Below, piece after piece: positions 1 through 6,182 of a stretch of 7,020 bases of DNA. The DNA is taken from assembly GCA_946481615.1 (NCBI GenBank), contig CAMLOR010000173.1, positions 1-7,020 on the forward strand. The letters are read 5' to 3'. The translations under genes were made by a program, and so were the position numbers. Every line of letters begins with the position of its first letter. The first letter of the stretch is position 1. The DNA comes from an uncultured Aquimonas sp. Its GTDB lineage: Bacteria > Pseudomonadota > Gammaproteobacteria > Xanthomonadales > Xanthomonadaceae. The notes beneath the pieces were generated by a model. It made no database searches. It saw only the letters and a program-made list of their open reading frames with translations, and had not been told where the DNA came from.

Positions 1-1019
1 GCGTTGTAGATCGAGGCGCGCATGCCGCCGACGGCGCGGTGGCCCTTGAGCGCGAGCAGGCCGGCGGCCTTCGATTCGGCGAGGAAGGCGTCGTCGAGCG
101 CCGCGTCGTGCAGGGTGAAGGGCACGTTCATCCACGACCGCGCGGTCTTGTCGACCGGGTTCCCGTAGTAGCCGTCCGAGCCGTCGATGGCGCCGTAGAT
201 CAGCTCGGCCTTGCGGCGGTTGCGCTCGGCGAAGGCCGCCATGCCGCCTTCGCGCTTCATCCACTGGAACACGAGGCCGGCGAGATACCAGGCGAAGGTC
301 GGCGGCGTGTTGAGCAGCGAGTTCTCCTTCGCGTGCGCGGCGTAGGAAAAGATCTTCGCGATCTTGTTCGGCGCGCGCTCCAGCAGATCGTCGCGCACGA
401 TCACCACGACGAGGCCCGAAGGCCCGATGTTCTTCTGCGCCCCGGCATAGATCAGGCCGTATTTCGACACTTCGATCGGGCGCGAAAGGATGGTCGACGA
501 AAGGTCCGCCACCAGCGGCACGGTTCCGACGTCGGGCGTGTGGTGGAATTCGACGCCGTGGATGGTTTCGTTCGGCGTGACGTGCACGTAGGCTGCGCCT
601 TCGGTGAGCTTCCACTCGCCGCGCGACGGGATGCCGGTGAAGTTCGACGCTTCGGAGGTCGCCGCGACATTGACTTGGCAGTAGGGCTTGCCTTCGGCGA
701 CGGCCTTCTGGCCCCAGGCGCCCGTGACGATGTAGTCGGCCGCCTGGTCGGGGCGCGCCAGGTTCATCGGGATCTGCGCGAAATGCTGCGTTGCGCCACC
801 CTGCAGGAACAGCACGCGGTAGTTCGAAGGGATCGCGAGCAGTTCGCGCAGATCGCTCTCGGCACGCGCGGCCATCGTCTCGAACGACTTCGAGCGGTGG
901 CTGATCTCCATCACCGAAGCCCGCTCGGAGCCCCATTCCAGCAACTCTTCCCGGGCCTGGCGCAGCACCGCTTCGGGCAGCGCCGCAGGGCCGGCGCTGA
1001 AATTGTAGGCACGCGACAT
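1..1019 (-). CDS. serC: Phosphoserine aminotransferase SerC (3' end cut by window edge)
   Basis: PLP-dependent cytoplasmic enzyme that transaminates 3-phosphohydroxypyruvate with glutamate to give O-phosphoserine. This is the second step of serine synthesis, and the enzyme also acts in pyridoxal phosphate synthesis. The reading frame is open from the ATG at 1019-1017 to the window edge: 339 full codons, against about 360 in the family, so only some 20 C-terminal residues are missing. Visible family signatures are the N-terminal NFSAGPAALP (residues 6-15), EISHRS with substrate-binding H41/R42, GGATQHFA (74-81), VTPNETIHGVEF (147-158), and YAGAQKNIGPSG carrying the PLP lysine K196. GHRAVGGMRASIYN, with R334 that should bind substrate phosphate/carboxylate, lies at the cut end. 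A GGAG ribosome-binding site (complement of 1029-1032) lies 9 nt before the ATG. The gene is transcribed away from the transglutaminase-like gene. Downstream genes (pheA/aroA in many relatives) lie outside the window. No anomaly is visible. Confidence 0.97.
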   Translation of the reverse strand, partial: MSRAYNFSAGPAALPEAVLRQAREELLEWGSERASVMEISHRSKSFETMAARAESDLRELLAIPSNYRVLFLQGGATQHFAQIPMNLARPDQAADYIVTGAWGQKAVAEGKPYCQVNVAATSEASNFTGIPSRGEWKLTEGAAYVHVTPNETIHGVEFHHTPDVGTVPLVADLSSTILSRPIEVSKYGLIYAGAQKNIGPSGLVVVIVRDDLLERAPNKIAKIFSYAAHAKENSLLNTPPTFAWYLAGLVFQWMKREGGMAAFAERNRRKAELIYGAIDGSDGYYGNPVDKTARSWMNVPFTLHDAALDDAFLAESKAAGLLALKGHRAVGGMRASIYN

Positions 1020-1086
1020 CTCGAACGACTCCGCGGAGTGTGATCGCGTTCGACACTAGCATGCCGCGGTGCAGCATGAGAAGCGG

Positions 1087-1103
1087 AAATCCGCGCCGGA
1101 TTT
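1087..1103. repeat. Perfect 7-bp inverted repeat in the serC/transglutaminase divergent promoter
   Basis: AAATCCG, spacer CGC, then CGGATTT form a perfect dyad between two divergent genes. A second perfect 6-bp hairpin (TGGAGC-CGAT-GCTCCA, 1103-1118) abuts it. The AT-rich arm ends stand out in otherwise GC-rich DNA. It could be an operator for a dimeric regulator or an mRNA hairpin in the leader of the plus-strand gene. No consensus -35/-10 pair was clear on either strand here, so the role is a guess. Confidence 0.4.
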
Positions 1104-1137
1104 GGAGCCGATGCTCCACTCCGGCGACCATCGCGCC

Positions 1138-1926
1138 ATGCGCTTCCTCCGCCTCGCCTTCCTCCTGCCCGCTGCGGCCTCGGCAGCCGCTTCCGAACCG
1201 CAGCTGCGGCTCGAAGAACTGACGGTGCGCTCGCCGTATCGCATTCCCGCCAGCGCCGGCACGGGCGTGCTGCGCTATCGGTTGCGCATCGACGGCGCGC
1301 CCTGGTTTCTGCCGGAAACCGGCGAGCAGCACGTCGAACCCGACGGCGATGGCTGGACGCTGACCATCTGCCACGACTGCGGCCGCGAAGCGCCGCCGGA
1401 TGTCGCCACCTTGAAACGCCTGCGCCAGCCCAACGCCTGGGTCGAAAGCGGCGACCGCGCGCTGCGCGCGTTCGCGCGCGCGGCCGGCACCGGCACGCTG
1501 CACGCGCGCATGGATCGGCTGACGCAGGCGGTGCGCCGCCGGCTGGACGGCCCGGTCGACTACACCAACTACCTCAGCGCCAGCGAGGCCTACGATGCAC
1601 GCCGCGGCGACTGCACCGAGTACGCCCTGCTGCTGGCCGCGGCCGCGCGCGCGGCGGGGCTGCCGGCGCGCGTCGCGGTGGGCCTGGCCTACGGCAGCCG
1701 CTTCGTCGGCGTGGCGCACGCTTTCGGGCCGCACGCCTGGGTGCAGGTATGGGACGGCAAGCGCTGGGTGAGTTTCGACGCGGGGCTGCCCATGTTCGAC
1801 GCCCGCCATCTGGCGCTGGCGGTAGGCGACGGCTCGCCCGAACGCTTCGGCGACGTGATGGCCCTCATCGGCCGCATCGAGATCGTCGATGCGGCGCGCG
1901 TGGAAGCTAGCGAACCGGCTCGCTGA
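1138..1926 (+). CDS. Exported transglutaminase-like (papain-fold) protein
   Basis: Predicted 262-residue periplasmic or secreted protein of the bacterial transglutaminase-like superfamily. These are papain-fold enzymes that usually act as proteases or amidases rather than cross-linking transglutaminases; the substrate is unknown. The ATG at 1138 is chosen because it places a signal peptide (MRFLRLAFLLPAAASAAA) at the start. In-frame ATGs at 1069 and 1111 would only add a polar extension, and ribosome-binding sequence is weak for all three. The catalytic triad is readable: Cys159 in RRGDCTEYALLL, His199 in GPHAWVQVWDG and Asp214 in WVSFDAG. The region between them (AARAAGLPARVAVGLAY) is typical of the fold. 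The N-terminal part (about 22-130) carries a CHDCG motif (C78, C81) before a charged helical stretch. From memory, xanthomonad relatives share a Cys-x-x-Cys-Gly there. The CDS is monocistronic here, and its last 20 bp overlap the end of the opposing gene. Domain call confident, function open. Confidence 0.86.
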   Translation: MRFLRLAFLLPAAASAAASEPQLRLEELTVRSPYRIPASAGTGVLRYRLRIDGAPWFLPETGEQHVEPDGDGWTLTICHDCGREAPPDVATLKRLRQPNAWVESGDRALRAFARAAGTGTLHARMDRLTQAVRRRLDGPVDYTNYLSASEAYDARRGDCTEYALLLAAAARAAGLPARVAVGLAYGSRFVGVAHAFGPHAWVQVWDGKRWVSFDAGLPMFDARHLALAVGDGSPERFGDVMALIGRIEIVDAARVEASEPAR

Positions 1927-2374
1927 CGACGGGGATCTCGGGCAGCTCGGATTCGGCTTCGTCGAGCCACTGCGCGGCGTCCGGTGCCGAGATGCCGCCC
2001 ATCAGCAGCACCAAATCGTCCAGCGTTTCCTCGCACTCGGGCGGCTCGGCCTGCAGCGGCGCGACCGGTGACACCGGTCCTTCGGCGGCCGCGGCCGAAA
2101 CGATCGGCGCCTCGCCCGAGCTCCGCGGCAACCCGGGGCTCTCCTGGGCGGCGGCGGGCAGCGCGAGCGACAGGACCAGCGCGGCCGCCATCGGCACGCG
2201 GTAGGCCACGCAGAGCGGGCCGGTGGCCTGGTGCAGCAGCGCGCGACGCGCCTCGCCGCCCAGGCCGTCGAGATGGTGCACCGCGTGGTCGCAGTGCGCG
2301 CAGTGTCTGCCCACGCCGGCCTGCTCGGCACGCGACAGCGGACAGGGGCGATCGATCTTGGGGAAGCAGGCCAT
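1907..2374 (-). CDS. Small Cys-cluster, single-TM protein of unknown function
   Basis: This 155-residue protein is not a named family I can assign. The N-terminus has cysteines at 3, 11, 25, 28 and 55, including HCAHCDHAVHHLDGL and LCVAYR, and several histidines. That pattern suggests a small metal-binding (zinc-ribbon or Fe-S-like) domain. One hydrophobic segment follows (about 61-77, MAAALVLSLALPAAA), then a Pro/Ala/Glu-rich acidic tail with an LVLLMGGISAPDAAQW stretch and an LPEIPVV ending. The Cys domain is probably cytoplasmic and the tail periplasmic. From memory, Xanthomonadales genomes encode proteins of this plan (PKIDRPCP start, CxxC, CVxYR, TM, GGI-x-D/AP, LPxLPV end), but I cannot name them. 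The start is well supported: GGAGG (complement of 2381-2385) sits 6 nt before the ATG. The stop overlaps the opposing transglutaminase-like gene by 20 bp. GC-rich codon use matches its neighbours. Confidence 0.75.
   Translation of the reverse strand: MACFPKIDRPCPLSRAEQAGVGRHCAHCDHAVHHLDGLGGEARRALLHQATGPLCVAYRVPMAAALVLSLALPAAAQESPGLPRSSGEAPIVSAAAAEGPVSPVAPLQAEPPECEETLDDLVLLMGGISAPDAAQWLDEAESELPEIPVVSEPVR
2063..2079. repeat. 17-bp near-continuous palindrome inside the Cys-cluster gene
   Basis: GACCGGTG-A-CACCGGTC is a perfect dyad of 8-bp arms around one central base. It lies within coding sequence for the Pro/Val-rich tail (GPVSPVAP region). The one-base centre makes an RNA hairpin strained, so a DNA-binding site or coincidence is more likely. 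It is recorded because the match is exact. Confidence 0.45.
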
Positions 2375-2398
2375 GCGTTTCCTCCGGGGCGTGCCGCG

Positions 2399-2429
2399 AT
2401 CCTATCGCATCGTCGCGCGACGGCGGCAA
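2399..2429 (-). promoter_or_regulatory. Weak candidate sigma-70 promoter for the Cys-cluster gene
   Basis: On the minus strand, TTGCCG (complement of 2424-2429) and TAGGAT (complement of 2399-2404) are separated by 19 bp, 24 bp upstream of the ATG. Both boxes are only partial matches and the spacing is long. It is the best candidate I can see in this divergent region, offered at low confidence. Confidence 0.2.
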
Positions 2430-2456
2430 CCGGTCGCAAGGCCGGGGCGAGAGCGG

Positions 2457-2483
2457 CGCGAATTCGCGTGCCGCGGTGCACGC
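2457..2483. repeat. Two overlapping palindromes in the leader of the NTF2-like gene
   Basis: CGCGAATTCGCG (2457-2468) is a perfect 12-bp palindrome. It runs directly into GCGTGC-CGCGGT-GCACGC (2466-2483), a 6-bp inverted repeat with a 6-bp spacer. Both lie in the divergent region, just 5' of the ribosome-binding site of the plus-strand gene. They could be operator sites or, for the second, an mRNA hairpin. Short GC-rich dyads are common in DNA of this composition, but the AATT core is not. Confidence 0.4.
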
Positions 2484-2489
2484 CCCATC

Positions 2490-2494
2490 GAGGA
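2490..2494 (+). promoter_or_regulatory. Ribosome-binding site that fixes a GTG start
   Basis: GAGGA lies 7 nt before the GTG at 2502. That GTG is immediately followed by a signal peptide. The reading frame is open much further upstream, but the long extension is Arg-rich, runs through the divergent intergenic region into the opposing gene, and has no such site. This makes GTG the start of choice. Confidence 0.7.
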
Positions 2495-2501
2495 AATCCC
2501 C

Positions 2502-2933
2502 GTGTTACGACTTTCGTTCTGCCTGATCCTGTGGTTCTGCGCCTTCGCCTTGCCCGCCCGCGCCGACACCGCGCGCGACCTGCAGGAGGCGATGCGGCCG
2601 CTCGAGGCCTATCTCGAGGGCCATGCCACCGGTTCGCGCGCGGCCTTCGAACGTGCCTTCGCGCCCGATGCGCAACTGATCGGCTACAAGGACGGCATCC
2701 TGGCGCGCCGCAGCGCGCGCGAGTACATCGACGCCACCGTCGGCCCGCGCGATGCGAAGGCCGAACGCGAACGCTCGCGCCGCATCGCCTCGCTGACCGT
2801 CACCGGCAAGGTGGCCACGGCGGTCGTGGAAATCGACTACCCGACCATGAAGGCGCTCGACCACATGACGCTACTGGAATTCGAGGGCGGCTGGCGCATC
2901 GTGCTCAAGGCCTACGACGCGCACACGCCATGA
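2502..2933 (+). CDS. Secreted NTF2/lumazine-binding-like small protein
   Basis: 143-residue protein beginning with GTG and a clear signal peptide (LRLSFCLILWFCAFALPARA), with likely cleavage after A21 at an Ala-x-Ala site. The mature part of about 120 residues looks like the NTF2-like superfamily, near the putative lumazine-binding (Lumazine_bd_2) or SnoaL/DUF4440 groups. It has a helical start (DLQEAMRPLEAYLEGHATG), FAPDAQLIGYKDG, SAREYID, and an alternating beta pattern TVTGKVATAVVEIDYP ending in HMTLLEFEGGWRIVLKAYDA. That last strand pair (x-x-LL-x-F-x-GGW-x-I-x-x-K) is the most diagnostic feature. The fold forms a cone-shaped ligand pocket, often without catalysis; the ligand here is unknown and the location is probably periplasmic. 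It is transcribed divergently from the Cys-cluster gene and converges on the GGDEF-EAL gene with a 6-bp gap. The superfamily call is moderately sure; any enzymatic role is not supported. Confidence 0.78.
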   Translation: MLRLSFCLILWFCAFALPARADTARDLQEAMRPLEAYLEGHATGSRAAFERAFAPDAQLIGYKDGILARRSAREYIDATVGPRDAKAERERSRRIASLTVTGKVATAVVEIDYPTMKALDHMTLLEFEGGWRIVLKAYDAHTP

Positions 2934-2939
2934 GAGCGC

Positions 2940-5900
2940 TCAGCGAAAACCCACCGCACTGGGCAGGGCGGCGTCGGCGCAGAGCAGCACATCGACGGCG
3001 TCGGGCGGCAGCGCTCCGGAATACAGATGGCCCTGCGCGGTCTGGCATCCCATGGCATGCAGCAGCAGGGCCTGGCCGTGGCTCTCGACGCCTTCGGCGG
3101 TGAGCGCCAGGCCCAGGTCCTCGGCGAAGCCGCTGATGGTGCGCACGATGGCACGGTGGCGCGGATTGGTTTCCATGTCGCGCACGAAACTCTGATCGAT
3201 CTTGAGCACGTCGAAGGGCGCGCTGGCGAAGGAATCGAGCGAAGAATAGCCGGTGCCGAAATCGTCCACCGCCAGCGCCACGCCGATCGCCTTCAACCCC
3301 AGCAGCGTGGGCACGGCCGGGCCGCGGCCGCTGCGGAACACGGTTTCGGTGATCTCCAGCGTGACGCAGTGCGGCGCGATGCCGGTGGCGGCGATCAGCG
3401 AGCGCAGCTTGGTCTCGGCGTTGCGCGCGGTGATCTGGCGCTCGTCGATGTTGAGGTTGATGCGCAGACCGGTGCGCTGCGGATAACGCTTCTGCCATTC
3501 CACGGTCTGGCGGCAGGCCTGCTCGAACACCCACCAATCTAGCAGCGTGATGAGGCCGGACTCCTCGGCCACGTACAGGAATTCGCCCGGCAGCAGCAGG
3601 CCGCGCTGCGGATGCTGCCAGCGCACCAGCGCCTCGAAGCCCTGGATGGTGCCTTCCGGCATCGAGACCACCGGCTGGTAATGCACGCGGAACTCGCCGC
3701 GCTCGAAGGCGAGGCGGAAATCGGTCTCGAGCTGGAAGCGCTGGCGCGCCGCGGCGTGCATGGCTTCGTCGAACACGACGTAGCCGGATTTTCCACCGGC
3801 CTTGGCGCGGTACATCGCGGTGTCGGCGTCGCGCAGCAGCTGGTCGGGCTTGGTGTAGTCGGGATGGCCGATGACGATGCCCAGGCTGGCGCCGGAAAAC
3901 GTCTGGTGGCTGTCGATGTCGAAGGGCGCGGCGAACAGTTCCAGGATGCGCTCGGCCAGCGCCACCGCGCGCGCCTCGTCGCATTCGCCATGGGGCAGGA
4001 TGGTGAATTCGTCGCCGCCGTAGCGCGCGACCAGCGCTTCCTCGTTGAGCGTGCGCGTGAGAAGTTCGGCGATCACCACCAGCAGGCGGTCGCCGGCCGC
4101 GTGGCCGAGCGAATCGTTGACGAGCTTGAAGCCGTCCAGATCGAGGAACAGCACGGCGTAGTCGTAGGTTTCCTCCAGCCGCGACTGCCGCAGCGTTTCA
4201 TCCAGCCGCTGCTGGAACAGCAGCCGGTTCGGCAGCCCGGTGAGCGGATCGTGCGTGGCGTGGAAGCGCAGGCGCTGCTCGGCCTCGCGATGGCGCGTGA
4301 TGTCGCGCACGGTGCCCGTCATGTGCGGCTCGCCGTCCATGTCCATCGGACCGATGCTGACGGTGACGTAGACGCGGCTGCCGTCCTTGCACAGGAAGCA
4401 GCTTTCGAAATCCGGCGGCAGCACCTCGCCTTCGCGCACGCGGCGCTCGCGTTCGGCGGTGGCGGGCAGGTATTCGGGCGCCACGAGGTCGCGCGGGCCG
4501 AGCGTGAGCAGTTCAGCCTCCGAATAGCCCAGCATCTCGCACAGGCGCTGGTTGACGTAGACGTAGCGATCGGTGCGCGAGATGAACACGCCGACCTGGC
4601 TGTGTTCGACCAGCGTGCGGTATTTACCCTCCGAACGCTGCAGCGCTTCCTCGATGTGGCGGCGGGCGGTGAGGTCGAGCACGGAACCGGCGAACTGCGG
4701 ATCGCCGCCCTCTTCCGGATGCAGCAGGCGCACGCTGGTCGAGACCCAGATGCGCTGGCCGTCGCGGCCGACGATGCGGGTTTCGTAATCGTCGAAGCCG
4801 CCGTCCACGAGGATGCGCTGCACGAGGCGCTCGCGTTCCTGCGGATCGAGGTAGACATCGAGCATGGTGCGGCGCTGCTTGAGCTCCTCGGGGCTGTCGT
4901 AGCCCAGCAGGCGCGCCAGTTGCGGGTTCACCTCGAGGATGCGGCCATCGAGGTGGGTGCGGAACAGCCCGGCGGGCGAGCGCTCGAAGATTTCGCGATA
5001 GCGGCGCTCGGCGTCTTCGAGCGCGAGCTGGTGGCTGCGCTCCTCGGTCACGTCGCGCAGCACGCCGGTGCTGGCGATGTCGCCCTTGTACTGCACCGCG
5101 TCGGCGTGCACCGCCACGGTGACGCGGCGGCCGTCCTTGCGCAGCATCTGGATCTCGTAGCGCTGCACTTCCTGCGAACCGGCTTCGCGCGCACTGCGGC
5201 GCGCCATCTGCGCTTCGCGGAATTCGGGCGCCACCAGTTCCATGTAGGGAAAGCCGGTGAGTTCCTCCACCGTGTAGCCGAGGATGCCGGCCAGCGCGCG
5301 GTTGCAGAACACCACGCGGCCGCGCTGGATCAGGAACACGCCGTCGCGGCAGTTGTCGACCAGCACCTTGTAGAGCGCTTCGGATTCCTGCAGCGCGGCC
5401 TCGGCCGCGAGGCGTTCGGTGATGTCGACCACGGTGCCTTCGACGAACACCAGATGGCCCGAATCGTCGCGTACCGCGCGCGCGTTCTCGGAGATCCAGA
5501 TGACGCTGCCGTCGCGGCGGCGCACCTGGCTGCGCACCTGGTGGATGCGGCCGGCCTGTTCGAGTTGCTCGGCGACCCATCGGCCGTGCGCGGCGTCGAC
5601 GTAAAGCACCGAAGCGCGCGCGCGCGGATCGGTGAGCATGGCGGCCGGCGATTCGTAGCCGAACATCGCGGCCATCGCCGGATTCACGTCGATGAAGCCG
5701 CCGTGCGGCAAGCTGCGGTACACGCCTTCGGCGGCCGCCAGGAACAGCGCGCGATAGCTCTCGCGCGTTTCCTGAGGCAGCGGCAATTCGGAATCGTCCT
5801 GGCGGATGCCGCGCAGCAGGCAGAACACCGCGGCGCCGGGATCGTGGTCGATCAGCTCGCAGTCCAGTTCGCCGTGATGCAGCGTGCCGTCGCGGCTGCG

Positions 5901-6137
5901 GAAACGCACGGTCAGGTTGCGCACCGCATTCTTCGAGCGCAGCTGGGCCCAGATCGTGGCGCGGATCTCGAAGTCCGGCCACAGTTCGATCTCGATCGGG
6001 CGCCGGCCCAGCACCTCGGCGCGCGACCAGCCGAGCACGGTTTCGAAGGTGGGGTTCACATCCACGAAGCTGCCGTCGTCGGCGCTCAGCAGCGCGACGA
6101 TGCTGTCGGTGTGGCGGAATGCCCCCGCGAGTTGCAT
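2940..6137 (-). CDS. Five-PAS GGDEF-EAL cyclic-di-GMP synthase/phosphodiesterase
   Basis: 1065-residue cytoplasmic signalling protein with no signal peptide or membrane segment. It has five PAS/PAC units at about 5-115, 124-243, 250-367, 372-492 and 500-616, recognisable by repeated VNPxxxxxxGY-like cores. These are joined by helical linkers (for example ERLAAEAALQESEALY). A GGDEF domain (about 620-790) and an EAL domain (about 800-1050) follow. The GGDEF site is intact: DPLTGLPNR (630-638), D666, N674, D683 and GGDEF at 707-711. The inhibitory I-site RxxD is absent (NEEA at 698-701). The EAL domain keeps E835 (EALVRW), N896, E928, DDFGTGYSSL (D958/D959), K979, E1015 and Q1035, so phosphodiesterase activity is expected; the usual Ser in N-x-S is Asp898. 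Either or both activities may operate, gated by unknown PAS signals. The ATG at 6137 is the only start, because an in-frame TGA lies 21 nt upstream. It is divergent from msrP. Confidence 0.97.
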   Translation of the reverse strand: MQLAGAFRHTDSIVALLSADDGSFVDVNPTFETVLGWSRAEVLGRRPIEIELWPDFEIRATIWAQLRSKNAVRNLTVRFRSRDGTLHHGELDCELIDHDPGAAVFCLLRGIRQDDSELPLPQETRESYRALFLAAAEGVYRSLPHGGFIDVNPAMAAMFGYESPAAMLTDPRARASVLYVDAAHGRWVAEQLEQAGRIHQVRSQVRRRDGSVIWISENARAVRDDSGHLVFVEGTVVDITERLAAEAALQESEALYKVLVDNCRDGVFLIQRGRVVFCNRALAGILGYTVEELTGFPYMELVAPEFREAQMARRSAREAGSQEVQRYEIQMLRKDGRRVTVAVHADAVQYKGDIASTGVLRDVTEERSHQLALEDAERRYREIFERSPAGLFRTHLDGRILEVNPQLARLLGYDSPEELKQRRTMLDVYLDPQERERLVQRILVDGGFDDYETRIVGRDGQRIWVSTSVRLLHPEEGGDPQFAGSVLDLTARRHIEEALQRSEGKYRTLVEHSQVGVFISRTDRYVYVNQRLCEMLGYSEAELLTLGPRDLVAPEYLPATAERERRVREGEVLPPDFESCFLCKDGSRVYVTVSIGPMDMDGEPHMTGTVRDITRHREAEQRLRFHATHDPLTGLPNRLLFQQRLDETLRQSRLEETYDYAVLFLDLDGFKLVNDSLGHAAGDRLLVVIAELLTRTLNEEALVARYGGDEFTILPHGECDEARAVALAERILELFAAPFDIDSHQTFSGASLGIVIGHPDYTKPDQLLRDADTAMYRAKAGGKSGYVVFDEAMHAAARQRFQLETDFRLAFERGEFRVHYQPVVSMPEGTIQGFEALVRWQHPQRGLLLPGEFLYVAEESGLITLLDWWVFEQACRQTVEWQKRYPQRTGLRINLNIDERQITARNAETKLRSLIAATGIAPHCVTLEITETVFRSGRGPAVPTLLGLKAIGVALAVDDFGTGYSSLDSFASAPFDVLKIDQSFVRDMETNPRHRAIVRTISGFAEDLGLALTAEGVESHGQALLLHAMGCQTAQGHLYSGALPPDAVDVLLCADAALPSAVGFR

Positions 6138-6149
6138 GCTCCCCCTGGC

Positions 6150-6177
6150 GCCCCCGCCTCACGCATTCATCGGGGGC
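6150..6177 (-). promoter_or_regulatory. 5'-leader hairpin before the GGDEF-EAL gene
   Basis: In the minus-strand transcript, GCCCCCG (complement of 6171-6177) can pair perfectly with CGGGGGC (complement of 6150-6156) across a 14-nt loop, ending 12 nt before the start codon. A second G-run (AGGGGGAG, complement of 6140-6146), which must include the ribosome-binding site, could compete for the same C-run. The loop also holds a four-codon ATG-AAT-GCG-TGA frame. Pairing is seen in the sequence; a regulatory role is inferred. Confidence 0.4.
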
Positions 6178-6182
6178 AATGC

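Noticed and set aside
39..1043. Long plus-strand open frame opposite serC (334 codons)
   Set aside because: It is antisense to an unmistakable serC. Its product is rich in Arg/Gly/Val/His with no recognisable domain, which is the usual shadow frame of a GC-rich gene.
1060..1078. CATGC...GCATG inverted repeat upstream of serC
   Set aside because: 5-bp arms around a 9-bp spacer are expected by chance and are not aligned with any promoter element.
1069..1137. Upstream in-frame starts (1069, 1111) for the transglutaminase-like gene
   Set aside because: They would bury the signal peptide behind a polar extension. The 1111 start has GGAG only 3 nt away and locked in a possible hairpin.
2063..2079. 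Exact palindrome GACCGGTGACACCGGTC as a terminator or attachment site
   Set aside because: It is inside a coding region, has a one-base centre, no T-tract and no partner copy in the window, so it is kept only as a repeat.
2223..2501. N-terminal extension of the NTF2-like frame back to an ATG at 2223
   Set aside because: It overlaps the opposing Cys-cluster gene and its promoter region. The extension is Arg/Ser-rich, and the signal peptide and ribosome-binding site point to the GTG at 2502.
2905..3984. 359-codon minus-strand frame overlapping the GGDEF/EAL region
   Set aside because: It is a frame-shifted shadow of the EAL-encoding DNA. The true frame holds all catalytic motifs, so there is no sign of a real overlapping gene.
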